Source: Chara braunii
Lineage: Eukaryota; Streptophyta; Charophyceae; Charales; Characeae
Assembly (NCBI GenBank): GCA_003427395.1
Contig: BFEA01000872.1
Location: forward strand, 150,892 to 172,474
Reading direction: 5' to 3'
Length of the DNA stretch: 21,583 nt
The position numbers were made by a program, and so were the translations under genes. Positions within the stretch are counted from its first letter, which is position 1. The number at the start of each line of letters is the position of its first letter. Shown in pieces: positions 7,287 through 16,613 of the stretch. The notes under the pieces are model-generated. The model was not told the origin of the DNA. It was given only the letters and a program-made list of their open reading frames with translations, and searched no databases.

Positions 7287-8481
7287 GTGTCCTTTGACAT
7301 TTTGGACACTCAATTCGACATGATTTTTGGTATGTCGTGGCTGCGGACCGAGGATCACCCGGTTAACTTCTACCGCCGCACCGTTCACGTGCGTGAGCGG
7401 AACGAAGTACTAGTCTCATGCACGATGCCTCCTCCTCACCCTTCGATAAACTCCCACGTGGTGTCCGCCGCAAGCATTTGTGCTTCCATTATAAGGGACA
7501 ACTTTGAGGAGATGGGGGTGTGTTTTCTCCACACCCTCCCTCCCCACGACACTCCATCGACGGACGCATCGACGGACCCACACATCACCGAGCTTCTCGA
7601 CGCTTACAACGACGTATTCGAAGCCCCCCCACGGAGTAGTACCGGATCGGCCCATCTGCCACGAAATCATCCTCGAGGATGTGGTCGTACCTTCGCGTGG
7701 GTGCATCTATCGCATGAGTGAGGAAGAGTTAAGTGTGCTACGAGCACAACTCGACGACCTTCTTGAGAAAGGTTGGATTCAGCCTAGCTCTTCGCCATAC
7801 GGCACTCCCGTTCTCTTCGTACGGAAGAAGAACGAGGACTTAAGGTTGTGTATTGATTATCGCAAGCTCAACGCGCAAACCGTCAAGAACGCTGACCCTC
7901 TTCCGTGCATCGGCGACCTCCTCGAGCGTTTGGGCGACGCCAAATTTTTCTCCAAGCTAGACCTCAAATCGGGATATCACCAACTTGAGATCCGGCAGGA
8001 GGACTGCTACAAGACCGCGTTCAAAACACGATATGGGCATTTCGAATGGCTGGTTGTGCCTTTGGGCCTTACGAATGCCCCGGCCACGTTCCAAGCGGCG
8101 TTCCAAGCGGCAATAACGACGGAGTTCCGACACATGCTGGACCGATTTGTACTCATCTACCTTGACGATATCTTGGTTTGTAGCCAGAGTTTGGATGAGC
8201 ATGTGAAGCACCTGCACACCGTTTTGGAGAGGCTACGACAAACCAAGTACAAAGCCAACGACGACAAACGCGAATTCGGGCGGCAGGAAGTCGAGTACTT
8301 GGGTCATTATGTGACGCCGCAAGGCATCCGTCCGCTCGCGGATAAGATTGAGGCCATCCGGATCTGGCCCGAGCCCACCAACACCACGGACGTTCGATCA
8401 TTCATGGGGTTGGCGGGCTATTACCAATGCTTTATCACCGGATACTCAAGAATTGCCGCACCATTGACAAGACTTCAATAA
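7287..8481 (+). pseudogene. pol: pol: reverse transcriptase domain
   Basis: A protease-to-RT linker (SFDILDTQFDMIFGMSWL) lies in one frame to the C-run at 7624-7630, where one extra C appears. From there a frame runs unbroken to the stop at 8479. It holds the Ty3/gypsy RT landmarks in order: SEEELSVLRAQLDDLLEKGW, LFVRKKNEDLRLCIDYRKLN, FSKLDLKSGYHQL, TAFKTRYGHFEW, then YLDDILV at 8158 (the YxDD catalytic loop is intact), LGHYVTPQGI and RSFMGLAGYYQCF. An in-frame 12-bp duplication makes FQAAFQAA at about 8089-8112, next to the conserved TNAPATFQ block. RT copies the element RNA into DNA; the domain is nearly whole but lies inside a broken polyprotein. Confidence 0.93.
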
Positions 8482-8990
8482 CCAAAAGTGCCATTCGTAT
8501 TCGACGACGATGCCCCCTGGTCATTCCAAGCACTTAAGACGATTATGCTCATGGCACCCATCCTTAACATCTACGACCCCACCCTGCTAACGAGAGTGAC
8601 GATAAACGCTTCCGGCTATGGCATCGGGGCTGTCTTGGAACAACACGACGGCGACGACTGACACCCCGTGGAGTACTTCAGCCATAAGGTGTCTCTCATC
8701 AATTCAATGATAATGCAAGGAAGAAGGAGTTGCTCGCGTTCGTTATGGCTCTCAAGCGATGACGACACTTCCTCCTTGGGCGTCGTAGGTTCACATGGGT
8801 CACAGACAACAACCCGTTGACCTACTAGAAAACGCAAGATACGGTGACCAACACTATCGGACGATGGATGTAATTCATCGACCAATTTGACTTCACACCG
8901 AAACATCTTGCTGGCCTCTCCAATCGCGCAGCAGATGCACTTTCGCGAAGACCCGATCTTTGCGCGATGACACATCATACCTTCGCATTT
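8482..8990 (+). pseudogene. pol: pol: RNase H domain
   Basis: Following the stop at 8479 the frame continues PKVPFVF and LMAPILNIYDP to VTINASGYGIGAVLEQ, where the first catalytic Asp (usually TDASGYGIG) is replaced by Asn. After a stop at 8659 and a one-base frame change near 8707 it goes on with KKELLAFVMALKR, FTWVTDNNPLTY and HLAGLSNRAADALSRRPDL, the usual second, third and fourth catalytic regions. Stops lie at 8760, 8826 and 8871. RNase H removes the RNA from the hybrid; this copy has lost a key residue as well as its frame. Confidence 0.88.
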
Positions 8991-10430
8991 GACGAGGAAC
9001 TCCAGCGACACTCCATTCGGGGCTACTAGTCCGATCCGGACTTCGCCACGGTATATGCGCAACTATCTTCGGATCACCCGTCGGCCAGCCACTATCGCAT
9101 CGTCGACGGGTACTTGCTTCGCCATTCGCGAGGTTAGGACTTATTGTGTGTCCCACGAGACCGTCGTCTTCGAACTCACATCCTTGGCGAGTACCATGAC
9201 TTGCAACTTGCCGGCCATTTCGGAGTCAATCGGACTATCGCACGATTTCGGCAATGATTCCGGTGGCCCGACGTCATCACCGATGTCACTCGGTATTGCG
9301 ACCCTTGCAAAGTTTGCCGACGAAGCAAGCCCCGCAACCATAATCCCTATGACGAGTTGCGCTCGTTGCCTATCCCGCAGGAACCCGGCTTCTCCATTGC
9401 TACGGACGTTACCAGTCCGTTTCCTCGCGACCGCCTGGGGCACGACGACATCCTCATGGTCGTCGACCGTTTGAGTAAGTATGCGCGATTTCTCCCTTGC
9501 AAGTACTACGCCACGGCTCCCGAACTTGTGCGTCTCTTGCACACCGGCTGGATTTGCAGCCACGGCGTCCCGGAAGGTATCGTTAGGGACCGTGACACTC
9601 GGTTCATGTCGGCATTTTGGACTTCCCTCATGAAGGAGTCCGACACCGAAATGAAACCAAGTTCAGCTCGGCATCCACAAACAGACGGGCAAACGGAGAG
9701 AGCACATCACACTGCTCAAATGATGCTTCGTACGCTCATTCATCCGGATTAGAAGGATTGGGTTGACTGCCTCCCCGACATCGAGTTCACCTACAACACT
9801 TCGTTGCATCCAGTGATCGGCGGCCGGAAAGATCGTATCTTCGCTGATCTTCTCCTCCCACGGACTACCGATATTGATGCCCCTTGCTCTCCCACTTCGG
9901 TTCAAAAGTATCAGGACTTGCTGACTCAAGCCCGCATCAACATGGAAAAGGCTCAAGTCTGCATGCAGCAGCAAGCCAATCGGCGTCGCGTACCATGTCC
10001 TATCCGCGCCGGCGACCGAGTTTGGGTCTCTGCGGAAGGGTTTGCGCTCGAGCAGGATGTTTCACGCATGCTACTTCCCAAGTGGTTTCGACCATGGACC
10101 GTCCTTTCAGCAGCAGGCAATGAGCCCAACGGCCCATCCTTTCTGATTGACATCCCTCCGCATTTGCCGGTCCATTTAGTCTTTCACGCTTCAAAGCTGG
10201 CGACATACACACCACCCAAGGACAAGGACTTCCCAAGCCGACGATCGCAAGACCCTCGATCCATGGATGGCCACGTCACCACGGATCGCAAGTACAGCAG
10301 CAGCAGCAAGCCGCGACAGTACAAGGTTACCTTCAAGGCATGTGATTCCGATGACACTCGATGGATTTCAGGAGCAGATTTGAAAGCATCCGCACCGATG
10401 ATCTACGCTCACTACAAACGAAAATGGTAA
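8991..10430 (+). pseudogene. pol: pol: integrase with chromodomain-like tail
   Basis: One frame runs from the RNase H end to 10430 with stops at 9027, 9135, 9255 and 9750. The zinc-binding part shows YHDLQLAGHFGVNRTIARF and YCDPCKVCRRSK (HHCC type). The catalytic core has Asp in FSIATDVTSPFPRD, Asp in GIVRDRDTRFMSAFW and Glu in ARHPQTDGQTERAHHT, so the D-D-E triad survives. The C-terminal part (RAGDRVWVSAEGF; LVFHASKLATY) is the usual Ty3/gypsy integrase tail. The last 60 residues (SKPRQYKVTFKACDSDDTRW, then ISGADLK and IYAHYKRKW) resemble a chromodomain, as in chromoviruses, though its aromatic residues are not convincing. Integrase inserts the DNA copy into the genome. Confidence 0.9.
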
Positions 10431-10536
10431 GCTAGGGAAGCTTCACGACCTGCCCCTCCCACCCGGATTTTGGTCCCTCCCTCAGACAGGCAGCTTCGCC
10501 CTCGTAGGTAAGCTCGGTCCTTCAAGGAGGGGGGGA
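10431..10536 (+). promoter_or_regulatory. 3' untranslated strip and polypurine tract
   Basis: The strip after the pol stop is non-coding. It ends in AAGGAGGGGGGGA (10524-10536), a polypurine tract that directly touches the 3' LTR start (TGTGGCATAC at 10537). This is where plus-strand DNA synthesis starts in LTR elements. The spacing of zero bases supports the LTR boundary. Confidence 0.88.
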
Positions 10537-10913
10537 TGTGGCATACTGTGCAACCACACGGGCCTGCAGGGCCCGACCAGCGTTCTCAGGCTGGCAGCCT
10601 GAAAATAAGGGTCTACAGGCCCTATGTCGTTTTAGCGTGACAGCTTGAAAACAAGGGAATACAGGTCGTGCGTAGTTTCAGACCGACAACCTGAAAACAA
10701 GGGCCTACAGGCCCTGTGTCTGTTCAGCCTGACATCCTGAAAACAAGGGCCTATAGGCCCTCTGTCTTTAGCCAGAAGCTACTTAGAAACTACCCGGAAG
10801 CTTCCTCAGGGACTAACACGTTCTGGCATTGGCAAGAGCAGTCTCCCGGAAGCTTCCTCAGGGTCTAGCACGTTTGGGCATTGGCAAGAGCAGCCTCATG
10901 GACGGGCCAGCAC

Positions 10914-10920
10914 TATATAA
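10914..10920 (+). promoter_or_regulatory. LTR TATA box (3' LTR)
   Basis: TATATAA lies in the same U3 position as in the 5' LTR but without the T-rich insertion downstream. If still active it would fire into the antisense LINE half at 11862 and beyond. Confidence 0.7.
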
Positions 10921-11320
10921 GACTGGCCCGCCCTACAGGCAAGGTAGGTAGCTCATAGTGAGTAGCCAGGCACTTCACGTGCAACTCAGGAGGCAGGAGG
11001 TAGTCTTCAGGATTCGGCAACAGCACTGTGGAGGAGCGCTGCAGTAGTAGTAGTAGTGTTAGTTGTAGTCTTCAGCGCAGGGCGCTACTAGGAGCTAGAG
11101 TAGCATAGGAGAGAAAGAGATGGTTGGCGGAGGCCAGGGAGACTTACATGTGGCGCCATAGCTCCTGATTCGTCTTCGAGGTACCTGCATCAAGGCGCCA
11201 GCTTCAGAGGTTAGTACCTGGCACTTGAGAGAGAGAGAGAGAGTTTTTGTTATTCCTCTTCTTAGTCCACCATCTCTTCCTCACCCTCTCTCTACCTGAC
11301 TTCTTTGTATCAACAAACTA

Positions 11321-11327
11321 CGAGAGA

Positions 11328-11416
<89 letters not shown>

Positions 11417-11446
11417 NNNNNNNNNNNNNNNNNNNNNNNNNNNNNN

Positions 11447-11506
<60 letters not shown>
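11321..11506. repeat. Expanded (GA)n microsatellite with assembly gap
   Basis: The GA run is about 186 bases here but only about 17 bases at the equivalent place in the 5' LTR (3674-3690). It is interrupted by 30 N (11417-11446), so its true length is unknown. Reading frames of alternating Arg-Glu or Ser-Leu over it are artefacts of the repeat. Confidence 0.95.
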
Positions 11507-11507
<1 letters not shown>

Positions 11508-11861
11508 GTGACCTTGAGATGTTGACAACAATGGGATACAGACTCAACTTTGGGATCGAGACATTGACAAGGGACTATTTGGGGTCGATACCAGTGACAC
11601 TTCCCATCTTCTCCCTTATCTCGTCTAATCCCCCTTGTCTTCGTATGTGGATGCTTGGGACTGGCGCATTCTTCCTGTGTGAGCGCCAAGCCCTTCACAC
11701 CGTGTGATGATGATGATGATGATGAGGTATTTATGGTCTGCATTGCAATATTGATTGGGCTGATCATTGATTCGTTGGTATTCTAGCATTTCTTGCGTTA
11801 TCTTGTGTTATATGAGAGAGCTCGGTCCTTGCTCTGGTTTGCACAATTTCGGTATGCAACT

Positions 11862-12835
11862 CCCCAACTGAATGAGATCAGGGGCATTTTCGGACGTAAG
11901 AACTGAGATTAACAGACGACTATCGTGAAGATTCGTTACCTGTCCTCTAAGAGCTAAGGCAGACTTGTCCTGCTTAACCGTCTTAATGCTCCATACTGTA
12001 CCAGGCGGGTCTTCCTTGCCTCCCTCCATCCAATGCGCCTCATAGGAAGCCCATTGGTTGTCTAGGATGTCCTTCCACACGTTTGGAATACTTTCTATAA
12101 TTGCTTTTAACTTATCCGGAACCTGCCTCAAATGCTTTAGCTTGGATCTAAGTTCAGTCGGGGACGACCAGTCACTAATATCCCTGTTCCAAATATCTTT
12201 CAGGTGTGACACTCCCTTCTGAATCCAAATGAATCCAAATGAGCCTTGTTCATATGACGCTGATCATGGGACGCCATCCGGGTCTCGAATCCGTGGATTC
12301 TCAAAGATGTGCTGCTGTAAGACCTCCTCCATAAAGGTCGGGTCTTCCTGTTGGAAAGGCATCACCTTTAACCAGGCCTCCAAAATATCTGACCAGATTC
12401 TAGAATTAATCTTCTTTTTGACAAATGCCTTGGTGAGAAGGGCCACCCGAACATCCTCTACCCTAGATAACCTCCATTCCCTGGATAGGATTAGCAACGC
12501 TAGATCCAGCCAGGGGTGACTTGAGTTATCCACCAACATTTTAATAGGCCATTTTGCTAGCATGGCAACAATTTGATACTCGGGGTTCAGTATTCCCAGC
12601 CCACCATTGCATTTGTCACCTATCACTTTGTCCCATCAGACCTAAGCAATGTAACCCAGGTTGTCCTCAAAGGCACCCTTCCACAGGTATCTCCGGGCTG
12701 CCCTATTGATTCTTGTATATGCCTCCTTCACCAGTGGCCTCACTGCTCTCGGGTACCAGCAGTTTGAGAAAACACTCGTATTCAAGATGAGGGCCCGACC
12801 TTAAATGGAGATCCCTGAGATAGCGGTTGCCTTTT
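11862..12835 (-). pseudogene. LINE ORF2 post-RT region, 5' part of split element
   Basis: On the minus strand, the reading order is RRYLWKGAF near 12680, NGGLGILNPE near 12590, a long frame with LAKWPIKMLVD and SREWRLSRVEDVRVALL, then, after a stop and frame changes near 12210-12265, HLKDIWNRDISDWSSPTELR and ALRGQVTNLHDSRLL. This is the linker between the RT domain and the zf-RVT module of plant LINE ORF2 proteins (a K-x-GGLGI-x-(D/N)PE motif is usual just after RT). It ends at the LTR element border; the rest of the protein resumes at 2846. RT proper is absent because the element is truncated near 12835, next to an A-run. An 11-bp direct repeat (AATCCAAATGA) lies at about 12220-12241. Confidence 0.8.
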
Positions 12836-12837
12836 CC

Positions 12838-12868
<31 letters not shown>

Positions 12869-12979
12869 TCAATTACGTTCAACTTCGAAGACTATCTAGC
12901 CACTGGAGGATGGACGATCTCTATTGAAGATGCTGCCACCTCTGACTGTTCCACTTTTTTTTTTTTTTTTTTTTTTTTT
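12838..12979. repeat. A27 and T25 runs flanking 90 bp
   Basis: An uninterrupted A27 run (12838-12864) and a T25 run (12955-12979) face each other across a 90-bp unique segment. The A-run abuts the truncated LINE. Both runs look like tails or target tracts of retroposition events, but no source sequence can be named. Confidence 0.85.
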
Positions 12980-13190
12980 CACTACTAAAAGGGCCTTTAC
13001 CCGATGCAGCCCCTGACTGACGGGAACAACATATTGGGGTACCTCGCCCAAAGCCCAATTCATGAAAGCAGATCAAAGGACATGTTCTCTAGGCCAAAAG
13101 TCACACTCCAAACTAAAGCAAAGGGCATTGTCAAAGGTCACGATTGTGCCTTGGACGAACAGTTGCGATATCTAAGTATTTGGGTTACGT
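12980..13190. other. Unassigned stretch
   Basis: No family is recognised. An open frame passes through (13004-13312), but it runs straight into the 21-bp repeats and matches nothing I know. It may be the U3 start of the LTR that ends at 14141. Confidence 0.4.
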
Positions 13191-13310
13191 CTGTTCATCC
13201 AGGGGATGTGCAACTCATGTCTGTTAATGCAGAGATGTGTCTGTACGTGCAGTCAAATGTGTCTGTTCGTGCAGTAAAGGTGTCTGTTCGTGCAAAGGAT
13301 GTGTCTGTCT
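13188..13310 (+). repeat. ~21-bp tandem repeats
   Basis: Copies of (T/C)GTCTGTTCGTGCAGTAAAG and variants start at about 13188, 13218, 13238, 13260, 13281 and 13302, with spacing settling at 20-22 bases. They lie upstream of a TATA-like TATAAG (13518) and a PBS (14146), so they probably belong to the U3 region of an LTR, much as the 46-bp repeats do in the first element. Confidence 0.8.
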
Positions 13311-14141
13311 AAAAGAAAAGTGAAAGAGTTCAGTCCCAGTTCGGATTCAAGTCGAAAGGGAAGTTTAGGTGCAGACTAGAAGTCCGAAATCAAGGCCTGG
13401 CGGCCGCAGCAGCAGTGATCCTTGAAGGAAAAAGGTCTGGGACACATACACAGAGGCTGGGACTGGGAAAGGACCGAAGACAGACAGGATTCAGCCCTCG
13501 TTTGAGGAGGCCAACACTATAAGAAACGAAGCTGCGTCCTCTTACGACAAATTTTCCACTAGCATTGATACGTGGAAGTGCTGCGACACTTGTGCGCTAG
13601 CGGGCTGGACCGGTGCTGGCTAAAGTAGAGTTGCGCCAGAAAGAAGGGAGACTGGGCGCTGGCTGCAGGGAAGCCATAGCTGCGCCAGCCCATATTAGTA
13701 GTAGGAAGTTAGACAATAGGATATCAGTGAGTGACATTCAAAGTAGATCTTCGTAGGTGAGAGTGTGCATGCTGAGAGAAGAGAGAGAACCAAAACATAG
13801 TTCTAGAGGGAGAGATAAGAGGTCAGAGAGAGAGAAGACAGGAAGTGAACCTGGATATGTTGAACACTTACCTGTTGGCGCCATACCTGTAATCCGAAGA
13901 AGGATACTAGCTGAGCCAGATCCCATGTTGTTGTATGATGAGGGAGACTGTCTGTTGTTGGCGCTGAACATTGGAACTCATGATACTCTTTGTATTAAGT
14001 GACATTATGAATATAAGTTGCGTTCTCGGTTCTTATCTCATCTCATTCTGGTTTTGAGTGAGGCCATTTTATATGTGTGATGACATGTATGCATATGGTG
14101 TGATGCTCTCAAGCAAGCTGTGAACAATTCGGTTCCTTGCA
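13190..14141 (+). repeat. Probable second LTR, start unresolved
   Basis: The region has LTR organisation: tandem repeats, TATAAG at 13518-13523, a GA-rich stretch near 13780-13840, then an end in CTTGCA (14136-14141) followed four bases later by a tRNA-iMet-type PBS. It shares only small patches with the first LTR (TGGCGCCATA; TCTGGT near the end), so it belongs to a different element. No partner LTR is in the window, and the 5' boundary cannot be fixed. It could be a truncated element or a partial copy running right. Confidence 0.6.
13518..13523 (+). promoter_or_regulatory. TATA-like box of second LTR
   Basis: CACTATAAGAAAC resembles the CACTATATAAGAC box of the first LTR, which is the main reason for the call. 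It is about 620 bases upstream of the LTR end. Confidence 0.45.
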
Positions 14142-14145
14142 ATTC

Positions 14146-14159
14146 TGGTATCGGAGCAG
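14146..14159 (+). promoter_or_regulatory. Primer-binding site of second element
   Basis: TGGTATCGGAGCAG is identical over 14 bases to the site at 4037-4050, including the G where land-plant elements usually have A. It marks the start of the internal region of a second LTR element. Confidence 0.8.
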
Positions 14160-14900
14160 ATACTTGTTGTACTCACTGCGCTGGCATGAGCAAGGTCGGC
14201 GAGAAGCAGGAGAGACCGCCGACTGGTTAATGGCACTGGCGATAGTGGAGGAAGTGGGGGACAGGGATAACGGAGAAGAGTAGGCCGAAGAGGAAGGGGC
14301 AGAAGGTTACTTACCTGAAGCTTGGAGTGCAGAGCGAAAAGAAGTCTTCATCAACGATCGCTGTCAAAGAGAGAAGCTCCCTTTACCCCTTACCTGGTTG
14401 CCTGTGTGTGTGTGTGCTTCTTCTCATTATCCTCTCTGGGTCGCTGCTGTTGCTGTCAAGTCGGGTCACAGGGTCTAGAGTCTGGATGGTTGAAGTCAAA
14501 GGAACTTGCCATGTTGGAGTTTAGAGTGATTAAAGGATCAGAGTCCTTCTCTTCTCCAACCCTCTAGTCTGGAGTCTGTGCCATAGTCAAGATAGGAGTA
14601 CGGCAGTTGGCACATCAGATACAAGTAAGGTACCGAATCTAAAACTGGGTAAGGATAAGTGTGATTGAAGTGAGACCCAGATATCTGGTTAAGTGATTAC
14701 TCCAGTGCCTACCTGCGCAAGAGGACAACAGACAGGGTTATCATAAAGAGGTAAAAGAAAGAAGAAAAAAAAGCAATACATATAAAGAAGTGAAAAAGTT
14801 TCAACCAGCCAGTGAACCGCGGAAGAAAGCAAGCGGACCTTTGATCTGTAACGTTGTTCTAACCAGTTCATCATTTGGACCTAAAGGCAAGCAGCAAGAA
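14160..14900. other. Possible leader of second LTR element, no gag found
   Basis: After the PBS, an ATG at 14186 opens only 14 codons (MSKVGEKQERPPTG) before a stop. Downstream are short frames with no Gag or other domain. G-rich and A-rich tracts follow. If this is the gag start of the second element it is already broken, and RT or integrase is nowhere in the next 7 kb on either strand. Confidence 0.4.
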
Positions 14901-15975
14901 AAAGAAAGATACATCCAAGTTGTGAAATTCGTTATTATTGACACAGTGACACCCAGAGTTTAAGAAAAGAAAAAAAACATACAAAGCAAAGTTAACATGT
15001 TATCCGTTAAAACAGGACATTATATTTTAAATTGGTACTCTTGCATGTTAAAATCGCCATAATTTGGACCTGAATGGAACTCAGGAATCCGAAGAATGCA
15101 ATTGAGAGGCCATAAATTAAATCTAAACAAGAGATTCAAGGCAATCACTTATTGATCATGATGGATTAAGTGTGGATTCCATTGCACTTCCATCAATTTT
15201 GTAACTTAAAAGTCGTTACGGCTAGAACATGAATTCTTGAACTCTCGATTTCTTCTTACCTTGCTCAATTTTGTGTCAGCATTGAGTCGGACCTCTTTTA
15301 GATGACATTGTGACTTCCCTAAATTTATTGAAACTTGAAGTGGGACATTTAAGGCAAGCATACAGATGGTTTTAGTACTAATAGTCTAGTATGGATTTCG
15401 TCGCACTTCGATAATTTATGCTTTAACTCTATTAAATATATACTAACTTAACTTATTAAATCGATCGTTGAAACTCAATGGAAGTGGGACATTTAAGGCA
15501 TTGCCAAGCATACGGATGGTTTAAGTACTAATAGTCTAGACTATGTATGGATTCCGTCGCACTTAGTAATTTATAAGTTATTAAATCGATCGAAGAGTAA
15601 ACTTTAAACGTTAGGCAATCACACGACAAACGAATCACACAACAAACGAGATTACGGTTTAAGTACAGTGACTATGGGTTTCATCGCACTTCCATAATTT
15701 ATGTACTAGTACATAATATTACTTATTAAAAGACGTGACACTCAATCTGTTCGGTGTGATTTAAGGATGGATTCCAACACTGTGACACTTCGATAATTTT
15801 GGACTCTATCACACTTCGACGATTTATGTGACTTTAAAGACGAAACTGACATGGCATTGTCATACATTGAAATGCACTTGAACAACAGACGTAATGAGAC
15901 AATGGACAGGGTTGTGAATGACCTCACTCAACAACAGATGAACTATCACTGAGCATTGATTAAGACGTACTACTC
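14900..15975. other. AT-rich stretch with degenerate repeats
   Basis: No gene is supported. A motif close to TGGATTCCGTCGCACTTCC, followed by ATAATTTATG, recurs at 15173, 15392, 15548, 15675, 15768 and 15800. A longer block (TTGAAAC, GAAGTGGGACATTTAAGGCA, then TACTAATAGTCTAG) occurs twice, at 15328-15420 and 15468-15570. Spacing is irregular, so this is a decayed array or a nested duplication. Confidence 0.65.
15328..15570 (+). repeat. Two-copy ~140-155 bp direct repeat
   Basis: The blocks 15328-15420 and 15468-15570 share GAAGTGGGACATTTAAGGCA, AAGCATAC, GATGGTTT, AGTACTAATAGTCTAG and the TGGATTYCGTCGCACTT end. The second copy has small insertions (TTGCC and ACTATG). Confidence 0.85.
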
Positions 15976-16172
15976 ATGATTCAGACGTGCGACAACGTGA
16001 ACCGGACAGCACGCAGGAACAGAAGTGTGTCTGCGACAAGACAACGCGCACCGCGACGGTTAATAACCTTGGGGGGCAACAAAGATCCGCGACAAGACTC
16101 CGCACAGCGCGACGGTCAAAAACCTAGGGGGGGCAACAAAGATCGTGGGCGCGAAAAATTGCTCGCCTTCAT

Positions 16173-16267
16173 AAATGCCCTCGAAGGGGTTAATGGGGGT
16201 TGCCGACGGTGACAACGGCCGTGTCCCTTATTTTTGGCAACCCCCATGAACCCCTTGAAGGGCATTT
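16173..16267. repeat. Inverted repeat, 32-bp arms
   Basis: AAATGCCCTCGAAGGGGTTA and the 12 following bases (16173-16204) are the reverse complement of 16236-16267 at 29 of 32 positions, with a 31-base spacer. Both arms are copies of module 2 in opposite orientation. Confidence 0.9.
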
Positions 16268-16613
16268 CAGAGGATAGATTCGCGTCGATCCCCAAAGTCC
16301 GCCAGGATCCGAACTTGCTGGATTTGCCTGCATTTGGAACGGGTGGATGGCGTTAGCACAGAAGCAGGAGATGCTTTGGCGCACCGCATTTTGGGGCGCC
16401 GACGAACGAAGATCCACGGCACACCGGAAATGGACCCGGCCAGCGACACCGTCGTCAACCCCAATAAACCCCTTTCAGGGCAACTCACAAGGCGAGCAAT
16501 TTTGCGCACTACCAGGCTGTCGGCATTGAAGACGGATGGAGAAGTACAAGCCGTTGAAAGCAACGGGCAGATTCACGCGGAGCCTCCAAGTCCGCCGGGA
16601 TCCGAATTTGGCT

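Larger units (their letters stand above)
2847..11861 (+). mobile_element. Ty3/gypsy LTR retrotransposon, complete in structure, defective
   Basis: A 9,015-bp element runs from the left LTR (2847-4033) to the right LTR (10537-11861). It has a primer-binding site three bases after the left LTR and a polypurine tract touching the right LTR. The domain order is gag with a zinc knuckle, protease, reverse transcriptase, RNase H, integrase and a chromodomain-like tail; RT before integrase marks it as Ty3/gypsy (Metaviridae type) rather than copia. The coding region is broken by at least eight frame changes and about a dozen stops. It sits inside a LINE of opposite orientation. I find no clear 5-bp target duplication: the bases left of 2847 are CTATC and those right of 11861 are CCCCA. 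The outermost terminal bases of both LTRs have also mutated. Confidence 0.95.
10537..11861 (+). repeat. 3' LTR
   Basis: This is the direct repeat of the 5' LTR, 1,325 bp including the N run. It keeps the canonical TGTGGCATAC start; its last base is T where the 5' LTR has A (GGTATGCAAC then T). It shares the four 46-bp and two 52-bp U3 repeats and TATATAA at 10914-10920. It lacks the T-rich insertion and has a greatly expanded GA run (11323-11506). Confidence 0.93.

Noticed and set aside
11247-11767. Arg-Glu and Ser-Leu repeat frames
   Set aside because: They are translations of the GA microsatellite and the N gap.
13188-13310. Possible CRISPR-like array
   Set aside because: The spacing is about 21 bases with no distinct spacers and the context is a eukaryotic LTR; it is a simple tandem repeat.
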